Shown: in pieces, positions 10,734 through 37,582 of the stretch
How positions within the stretch are numbered: the first letter of the stretch is position 1
How the letters are laid out: every line of letters starts with the position of its first letter
Origin: Pomacea canaliculata
Lineage: Eukaryota > Mollusca > Gastropoda > Architaenioglossa > Ampullariidae
Assembly: GCF_003073045.1 (NCBI RefSeq)
Contig: NC_037593.1
Location: 23,369,868 to 23,433,867 of the forward strand
Direction: 5' to 3'
Length of the DNA stretch: 64,000 nucleotides
Notes under the pieces: generated by a model
Told to the model about the DNA's origin: nothing
Databases searched by the model: none
Seen by the model: the letters and a program-made list of their open reading frames with translations, nothing else
Made by a program: the position numbers and the translations under genes

Positions 10734-13509
10734 GTAAGTCCTCCAACTCTTCTGACCTCGTGATTCTGGGTTGCCCTCTGCATAACTTTGTTTGGATGGT
10801 TGATTAGGCGTATCATCCACATCCGCGCACCTGCATCCTGTCGCTAGTCGACCCCCTCACACCTTCCCTCTGTCACGTGGCTGTCACCCGGCCAGCGACC
10901 ACCCGACCCCCACATCGCCAGCCTCCACCCTCCCTGTGTGGTGCTATGTTCCATCCCCACTAACTGCGATGTCGCACACTACCATACAGTATAATAATCG
11001 AGTTTATTGGCAAATAGCATTTGACAAGGCAGGAACATCAGTGTCAATGAGAGTGACTAGCGTCTCAAATTGACTGACAATAATGAAATTTGTGAGAAAA
11101 GCTCATAAAGTTTGTAGTCAGCAGGTAAAATGACAATATTAGTACTGTATAACTTTGTTCTATGAACTATTACGATTCAGCTAAAATATGCTAAACATTT
11201 CTATTTTTCTGTCATTTTTACAAAACATTCTAATCTCCTTCAATATTAAAAGTATTAACACTTACTAGCTAACTAGTCTTTAAAACAGTTGCTTTGTCTT
11301 CTAAAACTCAGCAGGTATTTTAACGGCTAGTGACTGATGGCGGTTGAAGTCGACCGAGTTTATGCTTCGTAAAAAGTTGGATGAATTCAAAATTTCTGCT
11401 TTAAAGAGTCTGAAGGCGACAGTTCAGTTCAGATATTTGTTTACGTGTAACAGCATGCGTGTGTGTAGTTATTGTGTGTGTGTGTGTTTTGCTAAAGGAA
11501 TAATATAGGAAGGGACTTTCGATAGGTGCTGCGTGTTTGTTATGTAAGTTGATAAAAATGATAACTGATGTGCTCTGCTGTTCGTCGCAGCAAACACTTT
11601 TTTAATGAGGTTATTAACGACACTCGACGAAGACTTGTTTAGGCATTTACTTCTTCGGTTCTTCCTCTTTACATGTAGAAGTATAAATCACTTACATAGA
11701 GAACATTTCCTTGCACGTCAGTGAGCTTAGTACAAACTCGCAGCACTTAGAACACAAAGCTTTGTGATACCTCTACCCGTTGTTCTAATCTGTCGAGGTT
11801 TTGACATCGCTGCTGACGTAACAGTCCTTACTAAGGGGGGGGGGTGGGTCTGTGGAGCGGGGGTGCTACAAGTCTGATCCTTTAACATCATTTGTCCTCA
11901 TTTACTAACCACTCGCATGTAAACAACTTTATGTTCAAGTAGTGATGTAGATCCTAGTGCACTTGTCCTACTGTCTGCAGTCTATATTTCGTTACTGAAT
12001 GAAGTGTAGATATTGAGATTCGAATTGTAAACATACATTATATACTGGGAAAATAATTTACGATTACAAGTACCAGTGGCCCGGAGAGGTCGTCTGTCCC
12101 GGGGCCCGGGCTGGCTCTCGGCGGTCCTGTTTATTATAACATTTATTCCTTTGAACTGGATGCAACACAGATATTATAACAGACTGGAACGAGTCCCACG
12201 TGACGAGGTGTTTACATCAGGTTTTCACGAGATTCTTGGGTTATCACAGGCTGCACGTGCGAAAAGCAGGGTCGAGTCCTCGGTCTCCCCTCTTTCAGCT
12301 TGACGAACGCTTGAAGGCCAGCTCCAGTTAGTTGATGAGTTAACACAACACAAAGTTCTCATCCTTTGTTGCAAAATACAAATATATTTTAAGCACACCT
12401 AACACTGGTGGGTGCTGCCATCTTCAAAGGATCATGAACGGGACAAAGTTTCTATACTAGATTTTAGTAATTACAATCTTATAAATTAAGCACATTCCTT
12501 TGAAAATGACTTTGGGTTAGCTTTTAACCACTTCATTGTACAAGACTGCGCAGAATGTCAGACATGAAACTCGGGAAAATAGAATTTGTTTGGTGCTGTG
12601 AGAGAGTTTTCAAAAGCAGTTTTTGTAGTCTGTTCACTGGCAGGTCTGTCCAGATGAAGGCCTTTGTCTCTTGCACCCACCATCTATGTACTTGTCTCGT
12701 TGACACCAACAACACGCACACTCACATGGACAGAGTACACACACACACACAGGTACACACACGTGCGCACACACACACGCAATGCACACTTGGACAAAAA
12801 CCATTCAAACGATGTTCACACCTCACACCAGACCGCTCAGAATAGCAGCAAAGACGGGAATTAATGTGAACATGTTCATGCCAAGCAACATAATGTATTC
12901 TGTATTTTCTACATAATGTACACTGTACTTACTACATAAATACCCTGTATTTACTACAAAAATATTCTGTGCTGGACATTTCGTCTTTTCAGTCTGAAAT
13001 AAGTTAGTTGTGGTTGATGGCCGTCAGGCCTTGTACAAATAAGCCATTGTTATAGTTACGCTTAAATTATTTTTATATATATGATACAGTTATATATAAT
13101 TTTTGTTAGCAAAAATAAACAACTTTATATTACAAGCAGTCATACATATTTTTGTCCTTGTAATGTCAACAAGAGCAGTCTGCGCATGTGCATGGCGATC
13201 AGGTGACCGTTTAATGAATCCCGACAAACCTCTGGCGACTGTGAGTTGTTTGTAACACGTGATAGTCGACAGTAACCTCGACAAACCTCTTGCTCTTAAG
13301 TTATTAGGACCTGAACTTTGGCAAGTCAATGCCAGGAAAATTGTTCTTATCATGTGCAGTGCATATTCATTCGTTCGTTCGTTTCTTTCCCCTTTCCATT
13401 TTAATCCTCCCTCCATTTTCATCCACACCTCTCTCTCTCTCTTGTCACAACTGTACATATGTCTGTATATCTATCAAAATATACATACAGAAAACAACAA
13501 ATAAAGCGC
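10734..13509. other. Spacer between EMI gene and adenylyl cyclase 3' end
   Basis: I see no EGF-like exon here that would continue the EMI gene. Contents: a short GT run near 11470, a G run near 11836, the second copy of the dispersed repeat (12004-12129), a CA-rich stretch near 12740-12780, and the 3' UTR side of the cyclase gene. Confidence 0.5.
12004..12129. repeat. Dispersed repeat, copy 2
   Basis: GTGTAGATATTGAGATTCG through CTCGGCGG(T)CCTG matches 4570-4691 in the same orientation with only a few differences. It lacks the left part of copy 1. Confidence 0.85.
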
Positions 13510-26448
<12,939 letters not shown>

Positions 26449-29218
26449 GACAGCATGTCCTGTGCAGCGACAACACACGTCCAGAGAAAGATTATTACAA
26501 TTTGTCATCAAGTAAACCACGCCCACAGATGCTGTGTTTAACATTCAAAACATTCATCGACAGACTATACTTACTGACAGTAGATACGGCGGTGGGGTCG
26601 GTGTTGGTGGTGATGATGATGCTCACGATGATATCCTCTGTGCTATGAGGTAAACAATAAACATTCCACCAGTTTCTCACTTTTCTTCCTCCACATTTCT
26701 TTGATCTTTTAGTTTTCGTCTAATGTATGTATAAACACTGCAAAGATGTAGAAGTCGAGAGTTGCTGAGGTTTTGAAATGCAACATTGGAATAAGACTGT
26801 TAGTTATTGTCCCATTCATCGCAACATCTATCTCACGTCACTAATCGGGGTTCAAGACCCAAACTTTCGACACTTTCACAAATACTTGTTCCTTCTCTTA
26901 CACTTTGCTGCAAATTTGTAAAGCCACACAAAGATCTTCCAGGTGAAAATAATTCAAAGGATTGTAGGGAAAGACAATTCCAGACTAGTTGTCACGAAGG
27001 TAATGTGTGACATGAACTAATTCAGTCTTTTGTCTGGCACCCGAGACTGCTAAACACTTTTACGACTTTTCACTCAGCCAGAGTTCCAGCGTCTGGCACC
27101 AGTCAACGGCCATTATCGATCAAATTACGTCACGAAAGAACGTAGCCAATCAAGGCGCTCGTTGCTGTCAGCAATGGGTGTGACGTTATCGTCCATAACC
27201 AACCCAATAAACAGACTTTTACTCCACCACAACCCCGATGCCGTGAAACACTTGCAAGTTCTGTGGGTTTTTATTTTTTAAATCATTGATCTCATCCAGC
27301 GACTTTAAATCTTTAGTCGAGTGCTGTCGAGTTGCCGTTGTACCAAAACCAGTTCAGACTCCGTTTGTCCGGGTATGACATCACACCCGAGTGGCAGCAA
27401 ATAGAGACTAATCAGAATCAACGATTATCTTTTGGCAGATTTGATAGCACGTGTTGTTTATGTGGCCAGAAATGAATACATGGTGGTAGCAGACGGCTCA
27501 CGAGGGTTCACCTTGCAACACGAGACACGAGCAACGAGGCTCCAGATATCGTTGCCTGCAACTGTCGCGCGCCACGATGTGCGATTATTATCAGTGAAGT
27601 CTGTCAGACATGACATATGTTTTAAGCAAATCACCCCAGCAACAGAATTTCCACGATAAGAGTGGATAAGAGCCGACACAATCGACTGGCCTCCAGCGAT
27701 AAGCAAGCCGTACCTGAGGTGAACGGCGAGGTGTCGCCTTGGCTCGCAGGTGGGACCACGCGCGTGACGTGCACACCGGACGTCACTCACCCTCCGCGTG
27801 TGTCCACTGTGTGTCGTGTGTGTCCACTCTGTCGTCTGTTCACTATTCTGGACACACAGGTCAACCGATTGCGTTGCTAAAAATAATGCCCTGCGTTTAC
27901 TGAAAGAATTAGGTCTCTGGCACCTGTGGCCGGCCTCATTACACAACTGTAGAAAGTACATCCAGCCCTACAGATGTCGCTACAGTTCAATGCTATCAGA
28001 TGTGAAGGAGCGCCTGTTTATATTAGTGTATACTAGACTAGTTTATGTGCTGCAATGTCGTGCACACCTTACACTGTCTACTAATACGATATCATTAAAG
28101 CTTGACATTTATAGCTCCAGGCAATTTGTCAACTTCGATCTTTCTGAAAATACAACATTTGCTACATTAGCCAGCCACCTTTTACAGCTTCTGATGGATA
28201 TTGAGGGTGATGGTTCTGACACATGAGATTGGTGGGTTTTTTTCTGTTTGTTTGTTTGTTTTTTTTGTTTTTGTTTTTTGTTGGGTTTTTTTTGTTTTTG
28301 GATACAGTTTTGAGGAATTCTAAGGGAAAATCAACAAGCCTTGTTAAAAAAAAAAGACTACGCTTCATCAGATCAGTGACTGACATCCATATTGCTTTAT
28401 TGAACGTTGTGGTTTTTGAATGGTGTCCACATTTCTGGCCCTTTATTATTTTTGTGCTCCTGACCTCTCCCAAATCTTCATCCCTCTTGGTGCAACACCG
28501 GGTTTCTTTTTCTGAGGAAGAAGGCGACAATGGATTTCCAGTGGAACTTTGCCGAAGACCAGCCAGCAGTAAAGGTGACAAAGGTCACCCACGCCCGCAA
28601 CTGGTTTTCACGCCATGACGTAATGAGCTTGGCGAACGTTGGCTGTTATCTTGGTGTGACCCTTGGGTCATGTGACATTAAGGACGTGTTGCGGGGAGAC
28701 ACCTGACTACAAAGATGACAGTCTGAAGTCGAAGGAGAAGAAATAAACAAATGAACTAGAAGTTGAGGGGTTGCAGGGATTTTGAACGTTATCCTCCTGT
28801 AGTAGTCCTTTCCCTTGACCGACTCCAGAACATTCTTTGTGCGATCATTTCGGTTTTGTCTTCATTTTTACAAGACTATATTGCAAGAACGCATCTGTCT
28901 AGGATTAATGTTATTTCTCAAACATCATCGTTTTCAAATGTAACCTGCCCCGTCAGCCTGTTCCTGGTTTGAAAGATATGAACTGGATTTTCTGTTCATC
29001 CCTCACAAGCCTTGTCATCACACAATGTAGAAAATGCTTTGTGTGAGATGATTGACGGCAAAATGAGTTCTCCACACAAATATTGATTGTCCCCAGCGCG
29101 CGCATTGAGCTCCGACATGTTTGCCTGTCGATTTATTTAAATGCTTGACGCCAATAGCGAAGTTTTTTTTTCTGACGATGACGATGATGATGACTACGAC
29201 GACTGCGGCGACGACGAC

Positions 29219-29221
29219 AAC

Positions 29222-29265
<44 letters not shown>

Positions 29266-29390
29266 GGAGGAGGAGGAGGAGAGGAGGAGGAGGAGGAGGA
29301 GATGGATGGATGGATGGATGGATGGATGGATGGATGGATGGATGGATGGTGGACGATGGATGATGGATGATGGACGATGGATGGTGATGA
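29219..29390. repeat. Compound (GAT)n, (GAG)n and (GATG)n microsatellite
   Basis: GAT units run to about 29262, GAG/GGA units to about 29300, then about 12 GATG units, ending in irregular GGACGATGGATGAT. Poly-Asp, poly-Met and poly-His frames here are artefacts. Confidence 0.95.
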
Positions 29391-30007
29391 TGAAAAGTCA
29401 CCGTTAAACTGACTCAATTGTTTCAGTCTTCACTATTTCAAAAGACGAAGAACACGCAGTTGCAAATCAGGTCAGGTCACACTCCACAGTATGATATCAC
29501 GAACTAATATCCCGTTCATGATGATATCTCTCCGCTTCGTTAGTTTGTCCGCAGTGTCTATTGAATCCTGTCATGTGGACACCAGTCGATTCAAACCCCA
29601 TCGCTCGTGTTTCATTCCATCACGATATGCTACCAAACTGACCATGTTTATTGTCTACCAGGGGTGAATAAGCAAAGAATATTTTAAAGTTCAAGTTTCC
29701 TTTGATGGTGTTGGATTTGATTTTGTTCCACGGATCACTGTAAAATGTCTTCCTTCCTACTTTTGGAGTGGAGGTTTCTTAATTTGTTTGTGACTAGCGG
29801 TGTTTAATTTTCAAACATACACTGTCGATACTGAGCTGCATGGTGTGTTTTTATTTAAAAAGCACCCAGAAGGTATCGATCATTAGCCACCACCCCTTCA
29901 AACACTTACACAGGGAATTAGAGAGAGGAATATTTGAAAATTCATTCCTGTCTTTATTGATTCTTTTTATCGAATTTTTTCAACTCAAGTTAAATACGTC
30001 CGACGCG

Positions 30008-30172
30008 CTACATGAGGGATGTCCCTGTCATCAGACTACAACATGAAGGACATAATCATCAACATGAGTGACAGTTATCACACTTATGACATAAAGGACT
30101 TGATTGTCAGACTACCACATGAGGGACATGAATGTCATCACACTTACGACATGAGGGACTTGATTGTCCCTA
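30008..30172. repeat. Degenerate tandem repeat with ACATGAGGGAC core
   Basis: Variants of CATGAGGGAC followed by TTGATTGTC or ATGAATGTCATC, and of CACACTTATGACATAAAGG, recur about five times. The 73-nt block starting CACACTTATGACATAAAGGA near 30069 is repeated with changes at about 30138. Confidence 0.7.
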
Positions 30173-33039
30173 GATGCTGCCCGCAGACAAAGACACGGAG
30201 TGAGCGATGCCACTGACACCAAACGGTGTCCACCCAGTAGTCCTCCATCTGCAAGTGGCATAACCTCCTGTCCACCCCACATACCCGGAGCAACCATGAT
30301 GACAGATCATCGCCGTGACACCCACCATGCGGACAAATGAATTCAATCAAACGCTGGGTGCGTCACCTGTGTCGGCAGTTGTCTAGTGCAGGAAGCAGAG
30401 GTGCACAGGATGGAACTGGTGATGAGCAGGTTGACGATGCACTCACGTCATCACTAAAGAACTGCGTCGTCGTTGATGACAGCTGACTGTGTCTCAATGC
30501 TGCTGCCTGATGTCGTGACGACGAGTTCTGCAATGTTGTTGTTGTCTTGTGGAGGTGGGGGAGGAGGAGACGATTCAAGACGATGAAGTCTTTTCGTGTA
30601 TGGCAACCAATCTGACAGTTCATCTCACCACTGTGCTCGTACCTGCTAGTGTACATCCGCACGCAGACAAACAAGCCAATGTTTACAAAACAAAACTTAA
30701 CAAAGGTTTCTGCATTTTTTTTTTCTCTCTTTTACAAGTCTCTGTCGTGCTGACCGGCAACGGTTTGTGGCACAACACGCGCCTGACGTCAGCAGCACGG
30801 AAACAGATTTACTGCCGCCTCCCTTCGTTGTCTGGTGTGTTGCTGCTGCTGTTTGTTTACAACTTAGGTCCTCATACTGAGCATCCCCTCCTTGTGTCTG
30901 TTCTGTTTTAACTGAAGACTTTGCTAACAGACAACCCTTTGCTAGGAACGTAGTCTTCTTCGTTTTCTTCTCTTTTTAGTAGTAGTAGTGTTCACACGGA
31001 GTCCTTTTCTCCTTTTCCTGTTACCCTTCTTTCTATTCTAAGTCGTATCGCTCTCTTTCTTTCGTTCTATCCTTTCTCGCTAGTTTTTAAACATTATTAT
31101 TCCTTGTCTTTCCAAGAGCGAGGCCAGTCCAGCCCTGTAAGGATGTGGCGGTGGCCCTGCTGTATGCACAAGACAGACCCTGGACACATTCAGACTCCAC
31201 ACAACATGGAATCCCTCTCTCACCTGAACATGGCGACTAGACCACAATGAATCTCTCCACGGAACCACAGGAGGTTGATGGATTGATTGCCTTTATGGGC
31301 GAATGAAGCTGTCAGCCAGTGTTGGCGACTTTCATGATACGCTTCTGGCTTGCTTGGGATCTTGGTTTGTTTGTTGTGTACTGAACTCATAAAGGCTGGC
31401 TTATGAGTGAGATCGGAATCAGGCACCACACGTTGGAAAGTAAAACGCACATACCACGATCTGGACCTAGACAAATACTTTATTGTGCAAAATTAAATGT
31501 TAATCTAATTGTTCAGAAACACGGTATGACTCCAGATAATGATATTATTCTTGTGGAAAATATCGCCTATCAACATATTGGTGGTATTGATCCCTCGTCC
31601 ACTGATCAGCAGCTATTACTAGCATTACACTGTCCCCGCATTACACTGGACAAGCAGCTATTACATTGCATTGTATATATTGCATTGTATATATTTCACA
31701 AACATTTGACCGTGTTGGCTAGTTTTAACCATTCAGCTCTTTCCTTTGAGTCAAAGTCCTCTCCTTTCTCTGTCTCTTTCATTTACATTAATACCAAACC
31801 GTTGAAGATATGTTTGGCGCAAGGATATGCTTCTCACGTTGACAGGCCCAAGCTCACAAGTCACATTACACTTTAACATTAGATATTGACCCTTGACACA
31901 AATCAAACCAAAGTAAGGTCATTGTTGCTAACTTTCATGCTAATATGTCTGTATTGCAAGTAGGGACGTCAGAGGGGGTAGCTTTTTTTTCTAATGCCTT
32001 AGTTTTGTAGGCGCGTGCCAGTAACTCTAATATTTCAGGATCATAGACCAGCGTCTGTAAAGGGAGAGAAGCGTTCTCTTTTCTCTTTTCGACACTTTGA
32101 GTTCTCTCCCTTGCAAAAAAAAAAAATCCCTGCACATACAACGGCTTCTGACACCTGTACTTGTTTGTCAGTCAAGCATGTGTGTGTGTGCCAATTGGGG
32201 GTTAGGGTGTCTGACCTATTTCAAACTGCCTCGAAGGTCACCCAGGTCACTGCTGCTTTCATGAAACCCTTCCAGACCCCCGCCCCACCATCCCCACCCC
32301 CCACCATCCCCACCATCCCCACTGCCACATCCCCGGTGTCTTCTGTGGAGATGGAGTTCAAAGCACGGAGCACATCCAACAGTAGTGTAGGCTCCTCCAG
32401 GAAATGAGGGCAGAGGTCAGACCGTCACCGATGACCCTCGAGACCAAGCTGTACGGATCTGTGGACGTTTGGCAGATGACTGCCAGTTGCATCTCGAGAA
32501 CTGCATGGCCTACAAAAAAAGTGTTACAAAAAGGACGAACAGGAACAACAACCATACGCCATCATATTAGCTGATCTTAAATACATCCTTAAAAAGTTTT
32601 TCATAGTAAAAGTCTGTATTCTTTGAATTATATCGGTATCAGCAGATATCCTCAAACTTCTGAGCCATGCAATAACATGGGCTGAATCTGAGTATCAACA
32701 AGTTTGAAGAAGAAAAAGGTGGGCAGTTATATGGCAAAAGGTTATTGAACAATATATCATTGATTTATCTTTGTTTTTGATATAAATAATCAACTTTTAA
32801 AAAGCAGAAAAATATGTCATGACTTTTCCTACAACCAAAGATAAATAATTATATCTACCGCTGGATATATCTGCATTCTGGACATCACATCTCATTCGGA
32901 GATGGACCATCCTGTTGTCCTTGCTCCCCCCCCCCCCAAAAACACACCCACACGTTCCTTCGTGTTCTTGTATTGCTAATCGATGCATGCTGTTATATGT
33001 TTGTTGTGCTTGTTTGTACTTGATTGTGAATATATCACA

Positions 33040-33130
33040 CGGCCTCTGCCCCCACTGCCCCTGGTCTCTTGTGAAGCGCATCGAGCTCATCTTCGTGTGG
33101 GGAAATGATTATTATTATTATTGTTGTTGT
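33040..33130 (+). mobile_element. Possible LINE or SINE 3' tail
   Basis: TTGTGAAGCGCATCGAGCT followed by a GGGGAAATG stretch and an (ATT)n tail is the style of ending common to many invertebrate retroposons, which end in short A/T-rich repeats. There is no coding part and the left edge is unclear. Confidence 0.3.
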
Positions 33131-34100
33131 ATTTACAGCTGTATACTTCTATGCACATTATATATATACAGCAATTTTTGATTTAGAGGAGTTAGCAAAA
33201 TTATTGAGAGGCTTTGCAATTTCGTGTGTATATTCAGCTTATTTTAAAGTCCAATAACAACATCTGAAAATAATTCTGTCACCACCAAGTATAAAGAGTG
33301 ACAGCTGGATCTCATGGCGACCTCTGTGACGGATTTCAACAGTTAGTTCTTTAATAAACAGTGAAAATAATGTTGGTAAACAACTTTCGCCTAATGTTTC
33401 AAGCTATGAGGGTATCCAAACAAATCTGCCAAATTATCCTTAACCCTAACTCAAGCTTTGAAAACTTTGTACATACTAAATGATGTGAATAATTGTATGA
33501 AATATTATTCTCATACCTTACGAGAGTGGGAGAGATAGAGCGAGTCGTTAACTGGATATTGTTGTGTGCTGGCATGTGTGTGCTCGTAAAACGTTCACAG
33601 TGTCGTTACCTTCATTAAAGAAAAACATTTTTTAACAGATGTAGATGTTGCTTTAGTCTCACACACACACACAGACTAACAATGTAGAGGCTAATAAAAT
33701 AATACAACGCCCAGGAAACATCTAGAGACTGAACACAAAGGGACCATTTACCACTTACCCACTGCAGCCTCCCTCAGGAAGAAAAGAAAGAATACAAACC
33801 AACACCGAGAATTATTGAAACACTTGAGCTCTGACGCATGTGGCGAGTGTCTGATGGTAGTGGCGTGTGAGGCAAACCCCTCCCTCACCCCCTGCCTCCA
33901 TACCTCCAGCTACCTCTCACCTTTTCCGGGAATTTAGAGCAGAAGACAGTGTCGTCTGACAGATTTCGTGAGAAAATCCAGGAAGACGCGGGTGTCCCGC
34001 CGAGAGGTAAGCCTCCACGCCGGCCGCCGGTCAGGTATGGAGAGAATCTTTTGAAGCTTCTCTCTGCTGATTGCTTGCCCTTGCTTGTCCTGATGTGACC

Positions 34101-34192
34101 GCCATATAAGGTCCCCGTCAGAGCCTCGAGTGTACAGTAAGTAAACTGCTTTAACGGACTGAGCTGCTTTCAGCGACTTCGGTGAGTGATGT
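34101..34192 (+). promoter_or_regulatory. Likely promoter and first non-coding exon of hydrolase gene 1
   Basis: A TATA-like CATATAAGG lies at 34103-34111. About 80 nt further, GCGACTTCGGTGAGTGATG offers a clean GT donor (after GACTTCG, about 34181), so a short 5' UTR exon may be spliced towards the ATG exon at 34387. This is inference from motif order. Confidence 0.4.
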
Positions 34193-34386
34193 GCGTGTGT
34201 GTGGCTTAAAAAATTACTTGTTCGTCAGTCCTGAATATTCTCACAATGTATCAACGACGACGACGACGACCGACAAACCTACTGCCGACTTCCAGTCACC
34301 AGAATGACAGACGAGCACGTGACTAGCTTTCTAATGACGTCACCGTCTCCGTGTGACTGGCAGCCTGTGACGTCACTCCCAGCACC

Positions 34387-35781
34387 ATGAGCAAGGTCGC
34401 AGTGCCGTCGGAGAACAAGAGCGGGCCGGTGCCGGCGGTGCTGGTGGGCGACCCCTCCGTCACCAAGAGAGGGGTGGTGGTGCTGCAGGAGTGGTGGGGC
34501 ATGAACAAGCAGATCCAAGACGAGGCGAAGCAGATCGCCGCCATGGGACCTTTCGTCGCCATAGTCCCTGACCTGTACCGAGGAAAGGTAAAGATGATGC
34601 CGATAGAGGATTTGTGACCTTTTCTGTGACATTTGCTGTGTTGACTATTATTCTAAATATGTGTGTGTTTCTTGACCTTAGTGTGTGTGTGTTCGTGCTC
34701 TTGACCTTAGTATTGTTTGCAAAGAAACCGTAACATCTCGGTAATAACAGAACACTCTTGTTTTTGGATTTCACACACACAGAGATTTATTTTGATATGT
34801 GTTTAACTTTTTTTTTACACACGTGACTGCACTCGCTTTGTTGCACCTGAGCAGGTGGCGACGGACAACGAACACGCCAACCACCTGATGAGCAACCTGG
34901 ACTGGCCGGGTGCCGTCAAAGACATCGAGGCGTGCGTCAGGTACCTGCGGCAGCGGGGCTGCACCAAGGTGGGGGTCACTGGCTTCTGCATGGGAGGTGC
35001 CTTGACCCTGGCAGCCGCGGCTCTCGTGCCAGGGGTGGACGCTGCGGCACCTTTCTACGGCATCCCCAGCCCTGACCTGTGTGACGTCAGCAAGATCGCC
35101 GTCCCCGTGCAGTGTCACTTTGGTGACAATGACCAGGTAAACATCTCTGGATTTCCTCAACTATTTTTATCCGAAAAGAAGGAAAAAATGAACTCTTCAC
35201 ATTTACAATCTTATCCTTTTAAAGTGCCTCACTATCAAATTCTTTATATCTCTAGTCTCTTGTGCTATTCTGTTTATTGTCTATACTATCCTGTATAAGC
35301 TACTTTACTAAGTACCTGTTTTCTGAACCATTTAGATTTATGTATGTTTTACTGCCTCAAATAAAAACAGTTGGATACAACAATATCAGGAACGTGAGAT
35401 CTTTCATCTTGAATAATGAAAATCTATGCGTGTCATTTGTTATTACATTGTAGTGCAATAACTTTAATCGCTCATGCATGTTGTATTAAGAAAAGTTTAT
35501 TGTTAATAAATATTGGGAGAAGGAAAACAATGACCTAGTAATTAATAGATCTGTCCATCTAATTTGTGGGAGTTATGTTCACCTGCAATGTTTAGGTGAT
35601 GGGGTTCTCTGATCCGGAGTCTCAAGAAAAGCTGAAGAAGAAGCTGAAGTGTCAGTATGAGTTCCACGTGTACAAAGGTGCTGGCCATGCCTTCACCAAC
35701 GAGACTGGACCCAACTACCACCCAGAGAACTGCAAGCTCAGCTTTCAGCGACTTGTCAAGTTCTTTCAAACACACCTGTGA
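34387..35781 (+). CDS. Dienelactone hydrolase-like protein 1 (CMBL-like)
   Basis: Alpha/beta hydrolase of the dienelactone hydrolase family, which cleaves cyclic ester (lactone) bonds; in animals the kin is carboxymethylenebutenolidase. Exons 34387-34587, 34855-35136 and 35596-35781 join in phase 0 and give 222 residues, near the family's usual 230-245. The nucleophile Cys is at about 112 in GVTGFCMGG, the acid Asp at about 160 in FGDNDQ, and His at about 192 in GAGHAFTN: the Cys-Asp-His triad is complete. The EWWGMN motif and the DLYRGK end of exon 1 also fit. There is no signal peptide, so it is probably cytosolic. The coding region is GC-rich, unlike its AT-rich neighbour 2. A possible poly(A) signal AATAAA lies at 36715. 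The natural substrate cannot be told from sequence. Confidence 0.92.
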
Positions 35782-37582
35782 ACAGCTCAGATCCTTGCAA
35801 GCAGTCCGTGAAAGACTAGTTCATTTTGTCCAAACACACCTATTTGTGAGAAAATAGTCATTGGCTTCTACACACCCAACCTCTGCTATGAAGTCATTTA
35901 AAGCACTTCTATGAAAAGACTGGTTTGATGGGAATGCCTGAAGAAACAATCATCACAGTTTCATCAAACTTGTTTTGACAGTTTTGAAGGATGGAGATTT
36001 GCGACAACACAGAAACACATCTGTATTGTCGATGACCTCTGTGAGTTAAGTTTACCGATAATGCTAGAGACGTTGTCACTCAAAAATGGTATTAAAATAG
36101 GCAAATTATTGAATTTTAAATATCAAAAGGTCTGTCCATTCTATTATAAATAACAATTTACACTGTATTATAGATATATATTATCTTTACAGCTTGCTTT
36201 TATTTAAAAATTTTATTTAATTTAAAAATTATTAACAATTAACAACAAGCTTTAATATGACTCGACCATATCAGCTGTTTACACTTGATCTTCATTTATG
36301 TACACTTTTTTTTCTCCTTTCTTTTTGAATTGCTTGTAGACTTGAAGACTCGGTAGAACGGAGAAGGCTGGCTTCAGTGATAAATTACAAGATTAAGTTA
36401 TATAAATACAAATCTTGATCTTCTGAAAAATTCAACTTTTGCAGAAAGGACTTCATGAAAATTAAGTTCACTATGCTACAGAGATAAGATTTATTGTCAT
36501 CTGTTAAAAGTACCTTATGGTAGGATCAGTTAAATTTATTGTGTTTGTTAAAGGGATGATTGATTGTGAGGCATGGGTTCTGCTGTTTTGTATTTCTTCA
36601 AACTGATCTTTGGTGCTAACCCTGAGTAGTTGACTCCTGCTTCATTTATACAGCTTACATGTTTCCGCTTACATGTGTCACAGTTGCTTTTTGTAGCCAC
36701 CTTGTAAGCCTTGTAATAAATGTGATTAATACAAAAAAGTTGTAGATGACTGGAGCAAATTTTACAGAAGAATGTCTGCTTTTCTTTCTGAAACATATGC
36801 ATAAATTCTTAAAATTACATAATGGGTCCTTTGCAAAATTGAATATTTGATTGGAAAACAGCATCGTGAAATGACATTATCGGAATATCATAACATTTTC
36901 CCTGGTGAATGTTTCTATATGCTGCACTTTCTTTCGTGCAAGTACTGTTACTATTGAGTTATAACCACATATTTCTTATATGGTACATATATTTATATAT
37001 ATCTGGTATATATTTCTTATATAAAATTTCTTATTAATTTCTTCAATTCGCGATCAGCTGTATTCTTAAATCCGAATATCATTACCAATATATAACAGTG
37101 TCAAATACAACACGGATATGATAAAATTCCTTTCAGCAAGAATAGCTTGTGTTGCAGTTAGCTTTGGGTCATGGTGCTTTTTTTTTCCAACTGTCGACCG
37201 GTGTTAAACTTAGTGCATTACCATCCTCTAACTGTTATCTCTTTGACACCTAATTTTGACCCTAGACAGGTGCAAGCATGCATAGTCATGCAGCGCAGGT
37301 GCTGCTGACTTCAAGAACTGACACCCAGTAACGATGATCTTCAACTGTTGGACAATGATATTCACAGCCTAGACTAAATAATAACATACACATGCAATTC
37401 CAACTCTGATCCATCCTGTCTGCTGACTGTTCTAATTATTTGATCTCTACAAAATGTCTAGATTGTGTTTGCCCTCACTATATATATATACCACACATGC
37501 ACACACAGTGCCTACACAGTACGCAGTAGGCCGTGAAATCACGAACTTATATCCCTAGACAGCTGGCAGACGAGCTTACTGC
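35782..37582. other. 3' UTR and spacer after hydrolase gene 1
   Basis: AT-rich sequence without a supported gene. AATAAA occurs at 36715-36720. A short TA run lies near 37485. Confidence 0.5.

Larger units (their letters stand above)
26449..34100. other. Long spacer upstream of adenylyl cyclase
   Basis: The cyclase 5' UTR probably starts just right of 26448, with a possible acceptor (GCTGCACAG) at 26462. Further right I find no exon with family similarity; the open frames at 27458-27961, 28162-28618 and 31403-31876 have no recognisable domain or splice context. The spacer holds T-rich sequence near 28230-28300, simple repeats at 29.2-29.35 kb, a degenerate tandem repeat at 30.0 kb and a possible LINE tail at 33.1 kb. 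Confidence 0.5.

Noticed and set aside
27458-27961. 167-codon minus-strand frame upstream of the cyclase
   Set aside because: No family similarity seen and no matching splice sites; could be chance.
31403-31876. 157-codon plus-strand frame
   Set aside because: No recognisable domain, no codon bias, includes short TA-rich repeats; length is within chance for AT-rich spacer.
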